The notes: generated by a model not told the origin, from the letters alone. DNA of 64,000 nt from Bedellia somnulentella (GCA_963576735.1 OY755175.1:9192401-9256400), one strand, 5' to 3'; positions 33,174 through 44,044 are shown, counted from the stretch's first letter. Numbers and translations: made by a program.

Positions 33174-33209
33174 TAGGATAACATATTGTAAAACCCCTTT
33201 TTTTCATCT

Positions 33210-33366
33210 CAAACTGAACCAATAAGACACAGAGAAGACGAGAAGATTTATTAATATTCACATTTAGTTTACTATAATGGTGTCAATAACACAATAAAAC
33301 GAAGTCGAATTGAACAAGCAAATTGTTGTTATTTTCTACGACTCTGCAACCCTCTGCACCCAATTT
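33210..33366 (+). repeat. LTR-like repeat, right copy, second part
   Basis: Continues the repeat after the LINE: 'caaactgaaccaataagaca' to 'cctctgcacccaattt', the complement of 26239-26397. Confidence 0.75.
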
Positions 33367-33999
33367 AGAGACGATTTGGGGTTGCGTGATTATATTCATC
33401 AAAACTATTCAGGAGACGATAACCTGTGAAAAGAAATGATTTTAGCTATAACTTGTTTCTGTTACAGCCCCTGTAGTAATAGCTGGTACTGCGTTTAAAG
33501 TAAATGGCAATTATCAATACTGGTGTCGTAGGTAATTAGATCTCCATCCCGATAGTGACGTCTAAATTATTTTTAATAAATTGGAAGAAAACAAACAATT
33601 ATAACTTTAAAAAATGTATGTATATCGAGAGTTTTTAATTCATCAAATACATTGCTGTGGAATGTTGCTATGTAGTATTGAAATATTGAAGATCATTAGT
33701 TTAAATATTATTTATTTTGTCATCATAATAAATCTTTATGCATGCACCTTTTAAACTCTCGTGGTTTATTTTAATACTTACGTGATATGTTTTCCCGGCG
33801 TTTCACGTTTCCCAACGGACCGTGACTACGGCACCAGTAGGTGTGCCGAAACTTAGGGCAAACATATCACTAAAGTGATTTAAAATATTTTCGTTAGCTG
33901 CTGGAAATATGGTAAACGAAGCGCCTATCAACGTATACTTAAAAACCTTATTATATGTCACATATCCATTATTTTTACAGTATGAAATCAACGGGATGA
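33367..33999. other. AT-rich, nothing recognised
   Basis: No feature; the minus-strand frame 33991-33803 has no motif. Confidence 0.45.
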
Positions 34000-34680
34000 A
34001 GTAAGGAAATGTTTTTTAAGAGGAAGATTAATATTCAAAATTGCACTCATATTAATACTTCAATATCATATGCACATTATCAGCAGCCAACAGACGTTTA
34101 CGGCCAAACATAGGTAGGGTACCTCTAAAAAATCGCTACAAGAACGGGTCCTGAGTTGCTTTTATTCCGTGATCATCACCAAATCAATGGTGCACCTTGT
34201 CGAAAGCCTATAGACAGTGTGAGGCTTTGACACTCGGCTGTCACCCCAAAATCCTCTAGTTACAATGTCTGCCAGTTATACGCTGAGGACATCAGCAGCA
34301 ATACACATATTACATATTAACGGTTTTATTCTATAATTTTCAGAACTTGCTAGTTAACAACTGAAAAAATATGACAGTGATATAAAGTGAGATTACTGTA
34401 ATACACTTCCGTAACAAATGTTCAATACTGAGAATTTATTACAGATTTCTTTCGCGATTAAAACAAATTACATTTAAAATATCATTTCATTTATAGCATT
34501 TCTAGCAAATAATAGAAATAAACTGAAGTGAGAGGTAAAACACCCTTCATAAGCCGATATCACCTACCACTAATCATGTTATGAAACAAATAGTAAATTT
34601 GTGTAACTTAACATTTCAGTTTGAAAATTAAATGTAAATTCAGCGTGAAACGAAATATTGAACTGAAATTGGCAAATTCT
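34000..34680 (+). repeat. Tandem duplication, copy 1
   Basis: About 680 bp that recurs in the same orientation at 35610-36290. Shared words include 'aatcgctacaa', 'gcaccttgtc', 'cagaacttgctagttaacaa', 'atatgacagtgatataaagt' and acccttcataagccgatatc. Non-coding. Confidence 0.75.
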
Positions 34681-35110
34681 ATTATTCGAATAGCGAATTA
34701 TGCTAACTGACTGCAGCGACATGTGACTTTTAATCAGCAATTGTGTTTTAAACGTTTTGAAATTTAATTATAAACGAGCATCAAAAATAGGTTTTTGAAA
34801 GATCTAGAATAAATTCTTGTTTTCCTTTGTGGAAATCATAAAGTATTCCAAAGGACTTTGAAATATTATCTCTGATATATTTATCCTTTATTAAAACGTT
34901 TATATTCGAGTCTTCAATATTGTAATTTGTAATGAATAGGTTTCAAAAATATCAAAATAAAAACGAAAATATAAATTCACCAATCCCAAAACTTTTTTCA
35001 CCAATGACACGCTAAAACCTTCAAAAGCAACAAGGTTGTACATCATCACCTCACTAAATGTCATAGGGGACCAGCTGCTATAGCATAAAGCGTTTCTGCA
35101 AGTAATATAA
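34681..35110 (+). repeat. Segment duplicated at 49.3-49.9 kb
   Basis: Shares with 49310-49900 the words 'atagcgaatta', 'ttccaaaggactttgaaa' (one copy with one change) and cgctaaaaccttcaaaagca. It serves as an empty site for the SINE-A and hAT insertions in the other copy. Confidence 0.6.
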
Positions 35111-35609
35111 ACACCTTGGATTACATTTATTTAGCCTGTTTGATGATTTTTAATGAAAGGTCGAATAATATCTGTTCCGTATCAGCAGTCTTTGAAAAGC
35201 CCTTAAACAGGAAGGCGCTTTAATTAAATTGTATTCATCTTACACAATATGAAATCTTTAACAAGTTTCGAAGGAGATCACAAAGTTGGTTACTCTAACT
35301 AAACCGTCCGACTAAACTGATCTTAACTAACGTTTTGAGCTTTAAGTGTTAGAAATCATTTTACATAACAGCTTTAAATTAATCTTAGGGTTAGAAAACC
35401 GCCAGTAACGAAGTATGTCTAGTATCGTATACGATATAATATTATGGATATAGATAAATGGTGTTCTGAGTTATGTATATTGTGCGTATATGATCAATTC
35501 TGTCACCCCGTTTCGGCATGACGTTGAGTTCTGGGACACCCTTTTGAAAAACAACCAAAACCAACCTATTTTTCCGGGAACGCCCTTAAGTCACACATCC
35601 ATTTATTCT
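35111..35609. other. AT-rich link between duplication copies
   Basis: No gene; the frame 35490-35693 overlaps duplicated non-coding DNA. Confidence 0.45.
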
Positions 35610-36290
35610 TTCGTGCGAAATCAACGGTATGAGTTAAGGAAGTTCTTTTTAAGAGGATTAATTATTTCAATATTCTTAATTGCACCCAATTGATACTTCC
35701 ATATAATACACATATTATCTGCAGCAAATAGACGTTCACGGCTAGACATAGGCACCTCTCAAAAATCGCTACAACAACCTGGTCCTGGGTTGCTCTTATT
35801 CCGTGACCATCACCAAATCAACGGTGCACCTTGTCAGCAGAAGCATATAGTTAGTTTGAGGTTTAGCACGTGGCTGCCACACCAAAACCATCGAGTTCCA
35901 ATGTTCGCCAGTTTTGTGTATTAAATATGTACGGTTTTATCCTATAATTGTCAGAACTTGCTAGTTAACAATTGGAAAAATATGACAGTGATATAAAGTC
36001 AGATTATTGTAATACACTTTCGTAACGAATTTTCAAGACTGAGAATCTATTTCAGATTTCTATCGCGATTAAAACAAATTACATTTAAAATATCAATCTA
36101 GCATTTCTAGCAAATAATAGAAATAAACTGAAGTGAGAGGTAAAACACCCTTCATAAGCCGATATCACCTGCCACTAATCATGTTAGGAAACAAACAGTA
36201 AATTTGTGTACCTTAATCATTGTAGTTAGAGAATTAAATGATAATTCAGCGTGGCACTGAACGTACTGAAAGTGGCAATTACTAAATCAA
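35610..36290 (+). repeat. Tandem duplication, copy 2
   Basis: Partner of 34000-34680, about 1.61 kb downstream, same orientation, with scattered substitutions and small indels. Confidence 0.75.
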
Positions 36291-36800
36291 TTTACAGAGC
36301 CATTTCACTACGAAGCAAAACTAGATGAGCTAATTAACAACACGATTCCTATTTCCATTCTCATTGTGATTAAACGTCATTACCAGGCCGCCCTGAATTG
36401 ACAAATAAGCAAAACTAAATATTTATTACTACTCTTACCTATAAATGTCATTAAAACACAAAATTTATGATTAATTAAATAAATTAAATTTAAAATTTAA
36501 TTATTTATAAATTTAAATGCATCATATGATTTTTGAAGTTATTTTATTTTATTTAATTAATGACATAATTTTAAATTTTCAAACTTTTTTGAACATTACT
36601 TTTTGTGACATTGTTTTTAATTGATATTATTTTATGATTTGCGTTTATTTGTATCTTATAGCTACGTTGTATGTTGTATGTATTGTGCTAAATATTGGCT
36701 ACTGACTTGAAATAAATGATTTATTAATATTAATTCCAGTTAGGCGAAGTTGTCTTTAAGTTAGAAATCAATTAAAACGCATAAATCAAGTATGTTCCTT
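36291..36800. other. AT-rich, nothing recognised
   Basis: Very AT-rich aaattaaatttaaaattta-type sequence near 36480. No gene. Confidence 0.5.
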
Positions 36801-36880
36801 ACAACCCATAGATGAACCACCTCTCAACCGGCTCAAGCCTACCATATAATGTGATTTAGCCCTGCACGATCCAGCACAAA
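36801..36880 (-). repeat. SINE-B tail fragment, diverged
   Basis: 'ggctcaagcctaccatataa' then tgatttagccctgcacgat corresponds to the tail part of SINE-B on the minus strand. Confidence 0.4.
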
Positions 36881-36894
36881 CGTTTTTATGGTTA

Positions 36895-37180
36895 CTATAT
36901 TGCATTAAATATCCGAAGAGCGCAGAATAAGAAGATACTTACCTATGTATGTAGAGAATAATAAATAGCAACTGGAAAACAATAGCCACTGCCTAGCCAA
37001 TGGGATCTAATGGCATGAACTAAGGCGTAGAGGCAAACATGATATTCTACATACATACATTGACGGCTATAAATCCCTAGAAGGGGTAGCCAGAGCTTCT
37101 GAACAACAAATTTCTCAGCCACTTTTGGAGTTTCGTTGAGTGGATGCAGTTTATAAAATACACATATATACATTAGACTG
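36895..37180 (+). repeat. Repeat D with upstream module, copy 1
   Basis: 'aataaatagcaactgg' and 'atagccactgcctagccaat' are followed by cggctataaatccctagaag and ataaaatacacatatatac. The same order is at 44045-44300, so the two parts belong to one longer repeat. Confidence 0.5.
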
Positions 37181-37184
37181 CCTC

Positions 37185-37498
37185 CGTGGTCTCGTGGTTA
37201 AGCGCTTGGCTTCAATTGTAAAGGTCTCAAGTTCGATACCCGGGGGGTTAACTCACAAATTTAATTTGTAGGATTTAAGCCAGTTTGGAAAGATATTGTA
37301 GGCTTTGACCACCTGATAATCCGAAAATTAAGATGATTCCGTGCTTCGAGTACTACCTCCGTGTACTATCACGATAGTAGTCGTTAGTCTGTCTACCCGC
37401 ACATAGCCACCGTGGTGGACTATGGCCATATCACCCTATATAGGGTAGGTTCGAGCCCCTTGGTGGGGACATGTATGGTCTGTGAGCGAGTGAGTGTT
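37185..37498 (+). mobile_element. SINE-B, near full length
   Basis: Head 'cctccgtggtctcgtggtta' with B-box gttcgataccc, body with gaaaattaagatgattccgt, a palindromic tagtagtcgttagtct area, and tail ccccttggtggggacatgta. Confidence 0.8.
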
Positions 37499-37499
37499 G

Positions 37500-38109
37500 T
37501 ATCAAATAGATATGATTATCTTGCAACCATGAAGGTACTAACTTAACAGGAGAGCGCACTCACAAAAATATGGTGAATAATAATGCAATTTAACACTGTC
37601 AAGCAGAGAAACGTCCTAGAACGAGAGCCCGAACTAAAGGAGTGTGTGCCACTCGCGCGATTGCCAGTCGAGATTAAGTTCAAAGAAAAATCAATTCAAA
37701 CTTCTTTATGGGTTGATTTTTATAAAAAAACAGGTTACTAACTATTCCTTTTTAATAAATTGTTTTAAATATTTTCATCGTCTATCAACTAAGACATAAA
37801 TAATTTATTAAGTTTGGTAATTGGTAAAATCATATTTATATCGGGTATCTCCATGAAAACCTTATAAATAAGGTGTCCAAAATTAATCATCTTATCGTGT
37901 GTTTCGGAGTTTTTATCATTTAACTAAGGAAATAATTGGCAGAGCAAAATATGGTAAAAATTATTGTGACTTTTATATTTAAAATAAATAATATAAGTGA
38001 AATAAGATGCCGTGTTGTGTCGGCATAGCACAAATATTTTACTACCCGCGCATCGTAAAAAGCAACTTAGGCTTGTGGTTTGGGGCTTTTAAAGTTATTT
38101 ACCAGATAT
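37500..38109. other. AT-rich, nothing recognised
   Basis: No feature supported. Confidence 0.45.
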
Positions 38110-38495
38110 TTTATCATCATTTTCATACCACCATCCTTTACTTACAATTCTTTCTCTGCTCAACTTCAAAAAGTGGCTGAGGAATATTTAATTCTCAAGC
38201 ACTGGCTACCCCTTCTTTTACAATGTACTGATTAAGACACAGCTATCTCGTTAGCCATCCTTGTTCAGGACACTTTAGGAAGCCAGTGCGCATTTCTGTT
38301 TAACATTTCCATGCTTGCAACAGTTTAATAATATATTAGTGCATTGAAAGATGTTTACGAGATCCTTAAAAACCGCGAAAGAAGCAAGCACTGTGTAGTG
38401 TAGTAGTAATACAAGTAATAGTAATTGCTCAGAATAGCACTACCATTTTCCGTTCTGGTTAAATCAAGGATACTCTACACTATGGATGGGCCCTG
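38110..38495 (-). repeat. Repeat D pieces
   Basis: 'ctcaacttcaaaaagtggct' and 'gcactggctaccccttc' (38158-38217), then 'gcactgtgtagtgtagtag', 'cagaatagcactacc' and ggatactctacactatggat (38388-38488). The last part recurs inverted at 40379-40404. Confidence 0.45.
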
Positions 38496-38812
38496 TAGTA
38501 ATATCTAAATAACGTTATGCAAATAATAATCATATCGCAACAAAAATATTCCATATGCCGTTTTCTCTTTCTAACCTTCCGAGTTTAATCTTTTGAAAAA
38601 GAGAACAATACATGTTTACTTCTTGTTGTTTATGGCCAAATTTCGTCAAGAAGTTACGATTATGATAGCGCGTACATAGATTGGCCATCTTAGTCGCCAT
38701 TTGATCTGTCAAGTTGCTTTGTGAACAAAAGTGTTGATTGTGTTTATTGTGTTTTGGACATTGATTAATCAAGTTTTGGACCATAAAATTACATGGGTAA
38801 TATAAATGCACA

Positions 38813-38956
38813 ATGTCCTGTTGCTCTGTTAAAGATTGTGGCGCCCGTAATAGCGAAAATCAGCCTCAATTAACTTTGCACAAGTCAGTAATTATTTTCT
38901 TTGTTTTCACTTCGGTCAAAAGTTTTTTTTTTGTAATATTAAGCATTAAACTTTAA
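38813..38956 (+). pseudogene. THAP-like zinc-finger N-terminal fragment
   Basis: The ATG at 38813 opens a 47-codon frame whose first 24 residues, MSCCSVKDCGARN then QLTLHK, fit the start of a THAP domain (Cys-x-x-x-Cys, then a hydrophobic-x-His-Lys). The later Cys/His pair is missing: a gt (gtcagt) right after the His-Lys codons could be a splice donor, and the rest of the frame is Phe/Val-rich and unlike THAP. THAP domains occur in P-element transposases and in host proteins derived from them. The match is short, so this is a suggestion. Confidence 0.35.
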
Positions 38957-39240
38957 TATACGAATTAATATTGAAGTAACAATCGCGCCGTCAAACTAAC
39001 ACCCTGTATATATGTCTGAAAGATCTTAGAGGTTCTTTTGATACTTATTGAAGTATATATATATATATATATATAAAAGGCTTAGTTTTCATGATTACTT
39101 ACAAAATTATTTCCTCTCATTGTTTACCTAGTGATGTGAAACACTAGATCATTTAGTATTTTCGATGTTTAAGTACTATCAGATTCGGTTTAAGTTGGTT
39201 GGTTGGTTAAACTATTAAAAATCTAAATGCCTTCCAAAAT
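38957..39240. repeat. Inverted-repeat arm and (TA)n run
   Basis: 'tatatatgtctgaaagatct' onward (about 39006-39053) recurs inverted at 41718-41767. A (ta) run of about 24 bp follows at 39052-39075. Nothing else recognised. Confidence 0.6.
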
Positions 39241-39655
39241 GTTGGTAACATTAATTTTATAATTTAAATCTTTTTGTTTATGAAAACCTCATGTGGGGAT
39301 TATTACTAATAAACATAACATAACATAAACGTTCACGCCGTTTTATCCCCGAAGGGGTGGGCAGAGGCACCAATACTCCTGAACTCACATGGCAAGCGCC
39401 ATCTAGTTACCAGAGAAGGTACCCACGTTTTGCTTTAGACAGTGTACTCACGTGATAGGGGGCAGGCCTATCGCCGTTTTGTACGAATACACTGTCACAT
39501 GACTAAGTACAACTCAGACATGTGGGTTTCCTCACGATGTTTTCCCTCACCGTTAGCAACCATGATAAATATTACTAATAAATAAAGAATAAATAAAGGA
39601 AAGAAAAATTTCTCGCCTGTGTCGAAATTTTTCTTTCCTTTATTTATTAGTATTA
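39241..39655. repeat. SINE-C pieces surrounding a SINE-A
   Basis: 'gaaaacctcatgtggggatt' (39282-39301) and aataaaggaaagaaaaattt (39591-39610) are the SINE-C body on the minus strand. gtgtcgaaatttttctttcc near 39617-39636 is the same body on the plus strand, so two SINE-C pieces meet tail to tail. Confidence 0.5.
39314..39569 (-). mobile_element. SINE-A, subfamily 2, 5'-truncated, 13 bp target duplication
   Basis: Tail of ataac units, then 'cgttcacgccgttttatccc'; the body has ggcaagcgccatctagttac (subfamily 2). tattactaataaa occurs at 39301-39313 and 39570-39582. It stops before the tRNA head. Confidence 0.85.
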
Positions 39656-40378
39656 ATTTTATAGTTTACACTTTTCTTCACATTTGTTACTTATAAGGTG
39701 GATATTGATTACTAAAATTAAATAATTTCAGGTTTTCTAGAAGTGAAGCACGGAGAAGAAAGTGGCTTGATGGTATTGGCTTTGAAAATATCAACCATCG
39801 TCATAAAAATTGGCATTGCATTTAAAAAAATGGTATGGTTTATCATAAAAAAATCACGAATGAAAAGGTTTCATTCAGAACGTGTTATAACAAATTGACG
39901 TTATTTAAAAATGAATAGTTTTTTTAGTATTTATATGTACGATCTTGCAATATAAGTCAAGCACAGCATCAATATTTTTTGATACGTGTACGACAACCGA
40001 TTTAAAGTCGTCCTTGAGCATATGACACCCATGATTAATCTCACTGAACCACTGATCGATGCACTGCTTTTAACTTACCCCACGCCGAAAATCATAATAA
40101 ATTATCGCTACAAAATGTTCATGAGTTAAATCCATGGCGATGTGTGATCCATGGTGGCGAAACGAAGATTCAAAACTGGCGCTAAAATATGTAGATCTAA
40201 ATTAAAAGTATTTGCCTACAGTTGAAATAAATTATTTCTACATAAACATGTTGGCAAATTTATCGATATTTTTCTATTCTGATTATTTATTGCATGATAC
40301 AACCCTAGGTCAGCCTTGTAGGTAGTTGCCAGTAGGCCACGCCTCCTGGTACGCCCTGAGACTGAGAGTGTTTAGGAA
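39656..40378. other. AT-rich, nothing recognised
   Basis: No feature supported. Confidence 0.45.
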
Positions 40379-40488
40379 CCATCCATAGTGTAGAGTATCC
40401 TTGGGTTAAATCGAATCACATTAGAAGATAAGAACGAATAGCGTGAGCTATTCGTGACCAAAAAATTCGTTTAAGTAAAATATGTCCA

Positions 40489-40750
40489 CTATGTCCTAAT
40501 TTTTTTTTTTTTTTGTTTACCGGTGGGGAAATCCTCATAGGATCCCCCGTCGCTCTCTCGAGCGACGGGGGATCCTATGTATATGGATCTGGTATGTCGG
40601 ACTTTTACCGACTAAAACCCCACCGGTTCGGTGCTGCTGGCCCTGCGGCCTGTGCGGCGTCACCATAACTTGTGTGCCGGGCGGCTGAAGGCCGCCCTGG
40701 CGGCGAAAAGGAGTGTACCTAAGCTAAGTCGGATAGGCGCTATGTCCTAA
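40489..40750 (-). mobile_element. GC-rich retroposed insert with poly-A tail, 240 bp
   Basis: ctatgtcctaa occurs at 40489-40499 and 40740-40750. Between them, on the minus strand, lies a GC-rich sequence (cagggcggccttcagccgcc) ending in an A-rich tail (a long T run on plus at about 40500-40514). It contains a perfect 20 bp hairpin, cataggatcccccgtcgctc, around loop tctc, and two 'accggtgggg'-type words. It is likely a 5'-truncated LINE 3' UTR (perhaps R1-type) or a SINE; no frame can be assigned. Confidence 0.7.
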
Positions 40751-41717
40751 AAGGATCCATTAAGTATTTATACTAGCGCATAAAAGAATTCATACCGCGA
40801 TGTACAAAGTACAGTCGGCGCCACCTATGATCACACTTTTGAAGTTATTTTCTTACTAGCCTTTGATAAAGGCCAAGCTTTGTGTCTTTACCAGTAAATT
40901 AATGGGTCAATACTATTTAAGACACGAATTAAAATCAAAACACCTTAATTTACCCATCTCCCTTAGATAGATAGATAAAATCTTTATTCATGTTATCATA
41001 ACAGTCACATAGGTACATAAATTACAAGAAATATAAAAACAGGGTAAACATTTTCTAAAAAAAAACAATTAAAAAGTAACAAACAAAGTAGATATGTGCA
41101 AGGTATGTGTGCTATGGTAACACAAACTAGGCCATAACTCAGCGTTTGTAAATGCTGTATAGCAAAAACACTGATTTTCAGGTATAGCCTAAAACACAAT
41201 TTTTTAACAAAAAATAGTAATTGAGCATCTGCCATTGACGTGAAAAATATTTACAAATATAAAACTTACGGTTAAAATAATCCTAAACAGAACAAAAAGA
41301 CAATTAAAAATCCGGTTACAATTAAAACATACAGTATATTAGAGACATTTGAAAAAAAAACAGATTATTATTAAAACATACAATATAATTAATAAATATA
41401 AACAAATTTGAAAAAAAAGTTCACTAATTCATACCCTCTTCCACTGAAAGTTGACAACTGATTGTGCAAAGCATTTCGGTATATTTAACTTTTGTATTTG
41501 AAGTAAATGGGACTTTAGTAGTTTTTTCCTTAGTCACCTTACCTTAGCTACCACTTTGTTTAAACCTGTCTTTGTCACTATGATTTCTCATCTTATATCT
41601 ACAGTTTGTAAAAGTTGAATTTAATAAAATGCACAACCAAGTGTCTATTCTTTTAGTAACTTAATTTATAATGAATCATTTATTAATTTTTGATTGTGAG
41701 TAGATAGAGATATACGT
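40751..41717. other. AT-rich; probable LINE/SINE tail at left edge
   Basis: tagatagatagataaaatct and ttattcatg at 40966-40990 read on the minus strand as a polyadenylation-like AATAAAG with a (tatc)n tail, suggesting the end of a retroposed element running to about 41250. The frame 41235-41005 lacks motifs. Confidence 0.35.
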
Positions 41718-41825
41718 TTACTTCAATAAGTATCATAAGAACCTCTAAGATCTTTCAGACATATATAAAAAGGGGTAGCCAGAGCTAATAAGGAGTTATA
41801 AATTCCGCAGCCAATTTAGATATAA
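41718..41825. repeat. Inverted-repeat arm and repeat D piece
   Basis: 41718-41767 is the inverted partner of 39006-39053. It is followed by aaaaggggtagccagagcta, a piece of repeat D. Confidence 0.6.
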
Positions 41826-42244
41826 CTAGTACTAACAGAATAGTGTAAATAGAATCCCACCAAAAACATTTTCATGTAAAATGTTTCTAAGACGAGCCCA
41901 TATGACTCGCACTGTCAAAAAGTTATCAGATCTCATGTAGAGCCAAGCTTCTAACACTACACGCCCCCTAACTCTACAAACCAAGTATTAATAATTAAAA
42001 TAAATAAATAAAAAAGCCTTTATATCTACTACTTATAACTTTAAAGGTGTACATGCATAGAATATTATAATGTACTTAAAATTAATTAAGTAAAACATTT
42101 TCACATATCACATGAAATATTTAAAATAATGTACATTATAATTAATTCACGTAAAAGTTTGCATGCATAATTCATAATATAAATAAAATTCTAAATAAGA
42201 ACATTACTAATTAGTGGATTGATTTCATATAAATAAATTAATTT
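41826..42244. other. AT-rich, nothing recognised
   Basis: Contains 'aaataaataaataaaaaagcc' style tails near 42000; no gene. Confidence 0.4.
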
Positions 42245-42280
42245 TTAATTTATTATAATTATAATTATGTTTAATTTTAT

Positions 42281-42390
42281 TTAAAAACATTCTTGTGTAG
42301 TAGTCGTCTCCACGGCGTAGGCCTCCCCCAATGATCTCCACAAGCTTCTTTCTCTAGCTTTTGTCATCCAGTTCGGTCCACCTGTTTGTA
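42281..42390 (-). pseudogene. RTE-type LINE C-terminal fragment
   Basis: The minus strand reads NWMTKARERSLWRSLGEAYA. This resembles the last residues of RTE/BovB-like RT proteins, in which 'W-x-x-x-A-x-D/E-R-x-x-W-R-x-L-G-E-A-Y' precedes the stop. Only about 35 codons remain. The neighbouring sequence upstream is a different repeat, so the rest of the 91-codon frame there is chance. Confidence 0.5.
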
Positions 42391-42399
42391 GGAAAATGT

Positions 42400-42970
42400 C
42401 TGTTTTAGGGTTCCGTACGTCTGAATACAAAAACGGAACCCTTATAGGATCACTCGTGTGTCTGTCCGTCCGTAGCTTACAGTCAATTATCTCCGAATCT
42501 ATTAAACCGATTAAGTTGAAATTTGGTACACATATCAATTCCTGTGACCCAAACACAGAGGTTTGACGTGAGCAGATGAAATCTGTATATGGGGGGTCAT
42601 TTTTGGAGGGGAAGGGAAAAATTAAAAAAAAAATCTGAAAACTGCATCGTGTGGCATATCAAATAAAAGTCTTGTTGAGAAGATCTTAAATGTATTTTTT
42701 TGTAATTTTAAAATAAATAGTTTCCAAGTTATTCAAGAAAGTAGACGAAAATTGACCATTTCCCCCCCCCCTTATCTCCAAAACTACTAAATCTAAAATT
42801 TTGAAAAAAATACAGAAAATAGTTTTCTCCTTATAGATTATAGGAAAACCTATAAGAAGTCCATGATATTAAAATAACATGGTAAATCACTCAATATTGT
42901 GCGTACCAACTTTAACATCATACGGAACCCGCTTCACGCGAGTTCAACTCGCACTTGTCCCCTTTTTATA
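42400..42970 (+). repeat. GGGTTCCGTA-type interspersed repeat, long copy
   Basis: Starts 'agggttccgtacgtctgaat', continues 'acggaacccttataggatca' and 'gtctgtccgtccgtag', and ends acggaacccgcttcacgcga with the hairpin gcgagttcaactcgc and then acttgtcccc. Common in Lepidoptera and non-coding. Same family as 10.0-10.4 kb, opposite direction. Confidence 0.65.
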
Positions 42971-43049
42971 TTATATTCCCGCGGTCGTTGTGAAGGATAT
43001 AAAGAACATTGAGGCTTTTTCAGTGATTGTTGGGCGATGCAATTGGAGA

Positions 43050-43150
43050 CCCATTTGACTATCTTTTACCCATTCTACTTCCAAAAGTTAATACAAAATT
43101 ACTACTCGTATCTCTGAAGCTATGGCTACCTTTTTTTTGGGATTTATAGC
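43050..43150 (-). repeat. Repeat D piece
   Basis: 'gggcgatgcaattggagacc', 'ttctacttccaaaagtta' and 'gggatttatagcca'. Confidence 0.5.
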
Positions 43151-43246
43151 CATTAGTATTTACTAATGAATGATTGATAGATGAATTTCATATATTCCTT
43201 TTTGTAGTGGTTATAACAGTCAATCGCGTCAAGTTTCAAATTTCTA

Positions 43247-43593
43247 GATACTGAAACTGCCTCCGTGGTCTCGCGGTTAAGCGCTTGGTTTCAAGTACGG
43301 AGGTCTTGGGTTGATCCCCGGTGGGTGGTAACCTTACAAATTTAATTTGTAATGTCTAACCTAGTTTGGAAGGATATTGAAGGCTTCTTGAATCACCTGA
43401 TTATCCGAAAATTAAGATGATTCCGTGCTTTGGAGGGCACGTCAAACCGTCGGTCCCGGCTACTATTACGGTAGTAGTCGTTAGTCTGCCAACCCGCAAT
43501 TGGCCAGCGTGGTGGACTATGGCCAAATCGCCCTATATAGGATAGGCTTTAGCCCCTTGGTGGGGACATATACGGGCTGAGAGGATACTGAAA
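43247..43593 (+). mobile_element. SINE-B, full length, 10 bp target duplication
   Basis: gatactgaaa occurs at 43247-43256 and 43584-43593. Head cctccgtggtctcgcggtta, B-box-like gggttgatccccgg, body with attaagatgattccgtgctt, tail ccccttggtggggacatata. Confidence 0.85.
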
Positions 43594-43935
43594 TGTCAAA
43601 AATCTCAATACTAAAATATATATGTACTTGATATTTCAACCCCTTAGGGGGTGAGTTTCAAAAACCCTTTTTAATTGTTGTAAAAAAAGAAATCATACCG
43701 CGATGTAGAAAGTGACTACTCTCGCCATCTAGTATACAATATATACATTAGTAACGATTTGGTTTGGAAGGTTATGGTTCTTTGATTCTCCTGTGGGAAC
43801 CCTTGCGAAATCCGGGATAAATGATATCCTATATGTTGGCCAGGTGTATAAGCTACATTCACACCAAATTTGATCAAGGTTCGTCTGGTAGAATCAACGT
43901 GATTACCGGACATACAGACAGACAGTTTATTTTTT
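43594..43935. repeat. Helitron-related fragment
   Basis: 'accgcgatgtagaaagtgac', 'tcgccatctagtatacaata' and the end 'gacatacagacagacag' echo the middle of the H1 Helitrons (cgccatctagtatgtaatat). The minus-strand 137-codon frame over it (44129-43716) has no domain and spans repeats. Confidence 0.4.
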
Positions 43936-44044
43936 AAATGCGCAAATTTGGCTTCATTATCGAAAATATAACATATTTCACCGGTTTTTATTTTTTCCTT
44001 CAATGTACAGTTTTGACGAAAATAGAAAATTATGCTTACTATTT

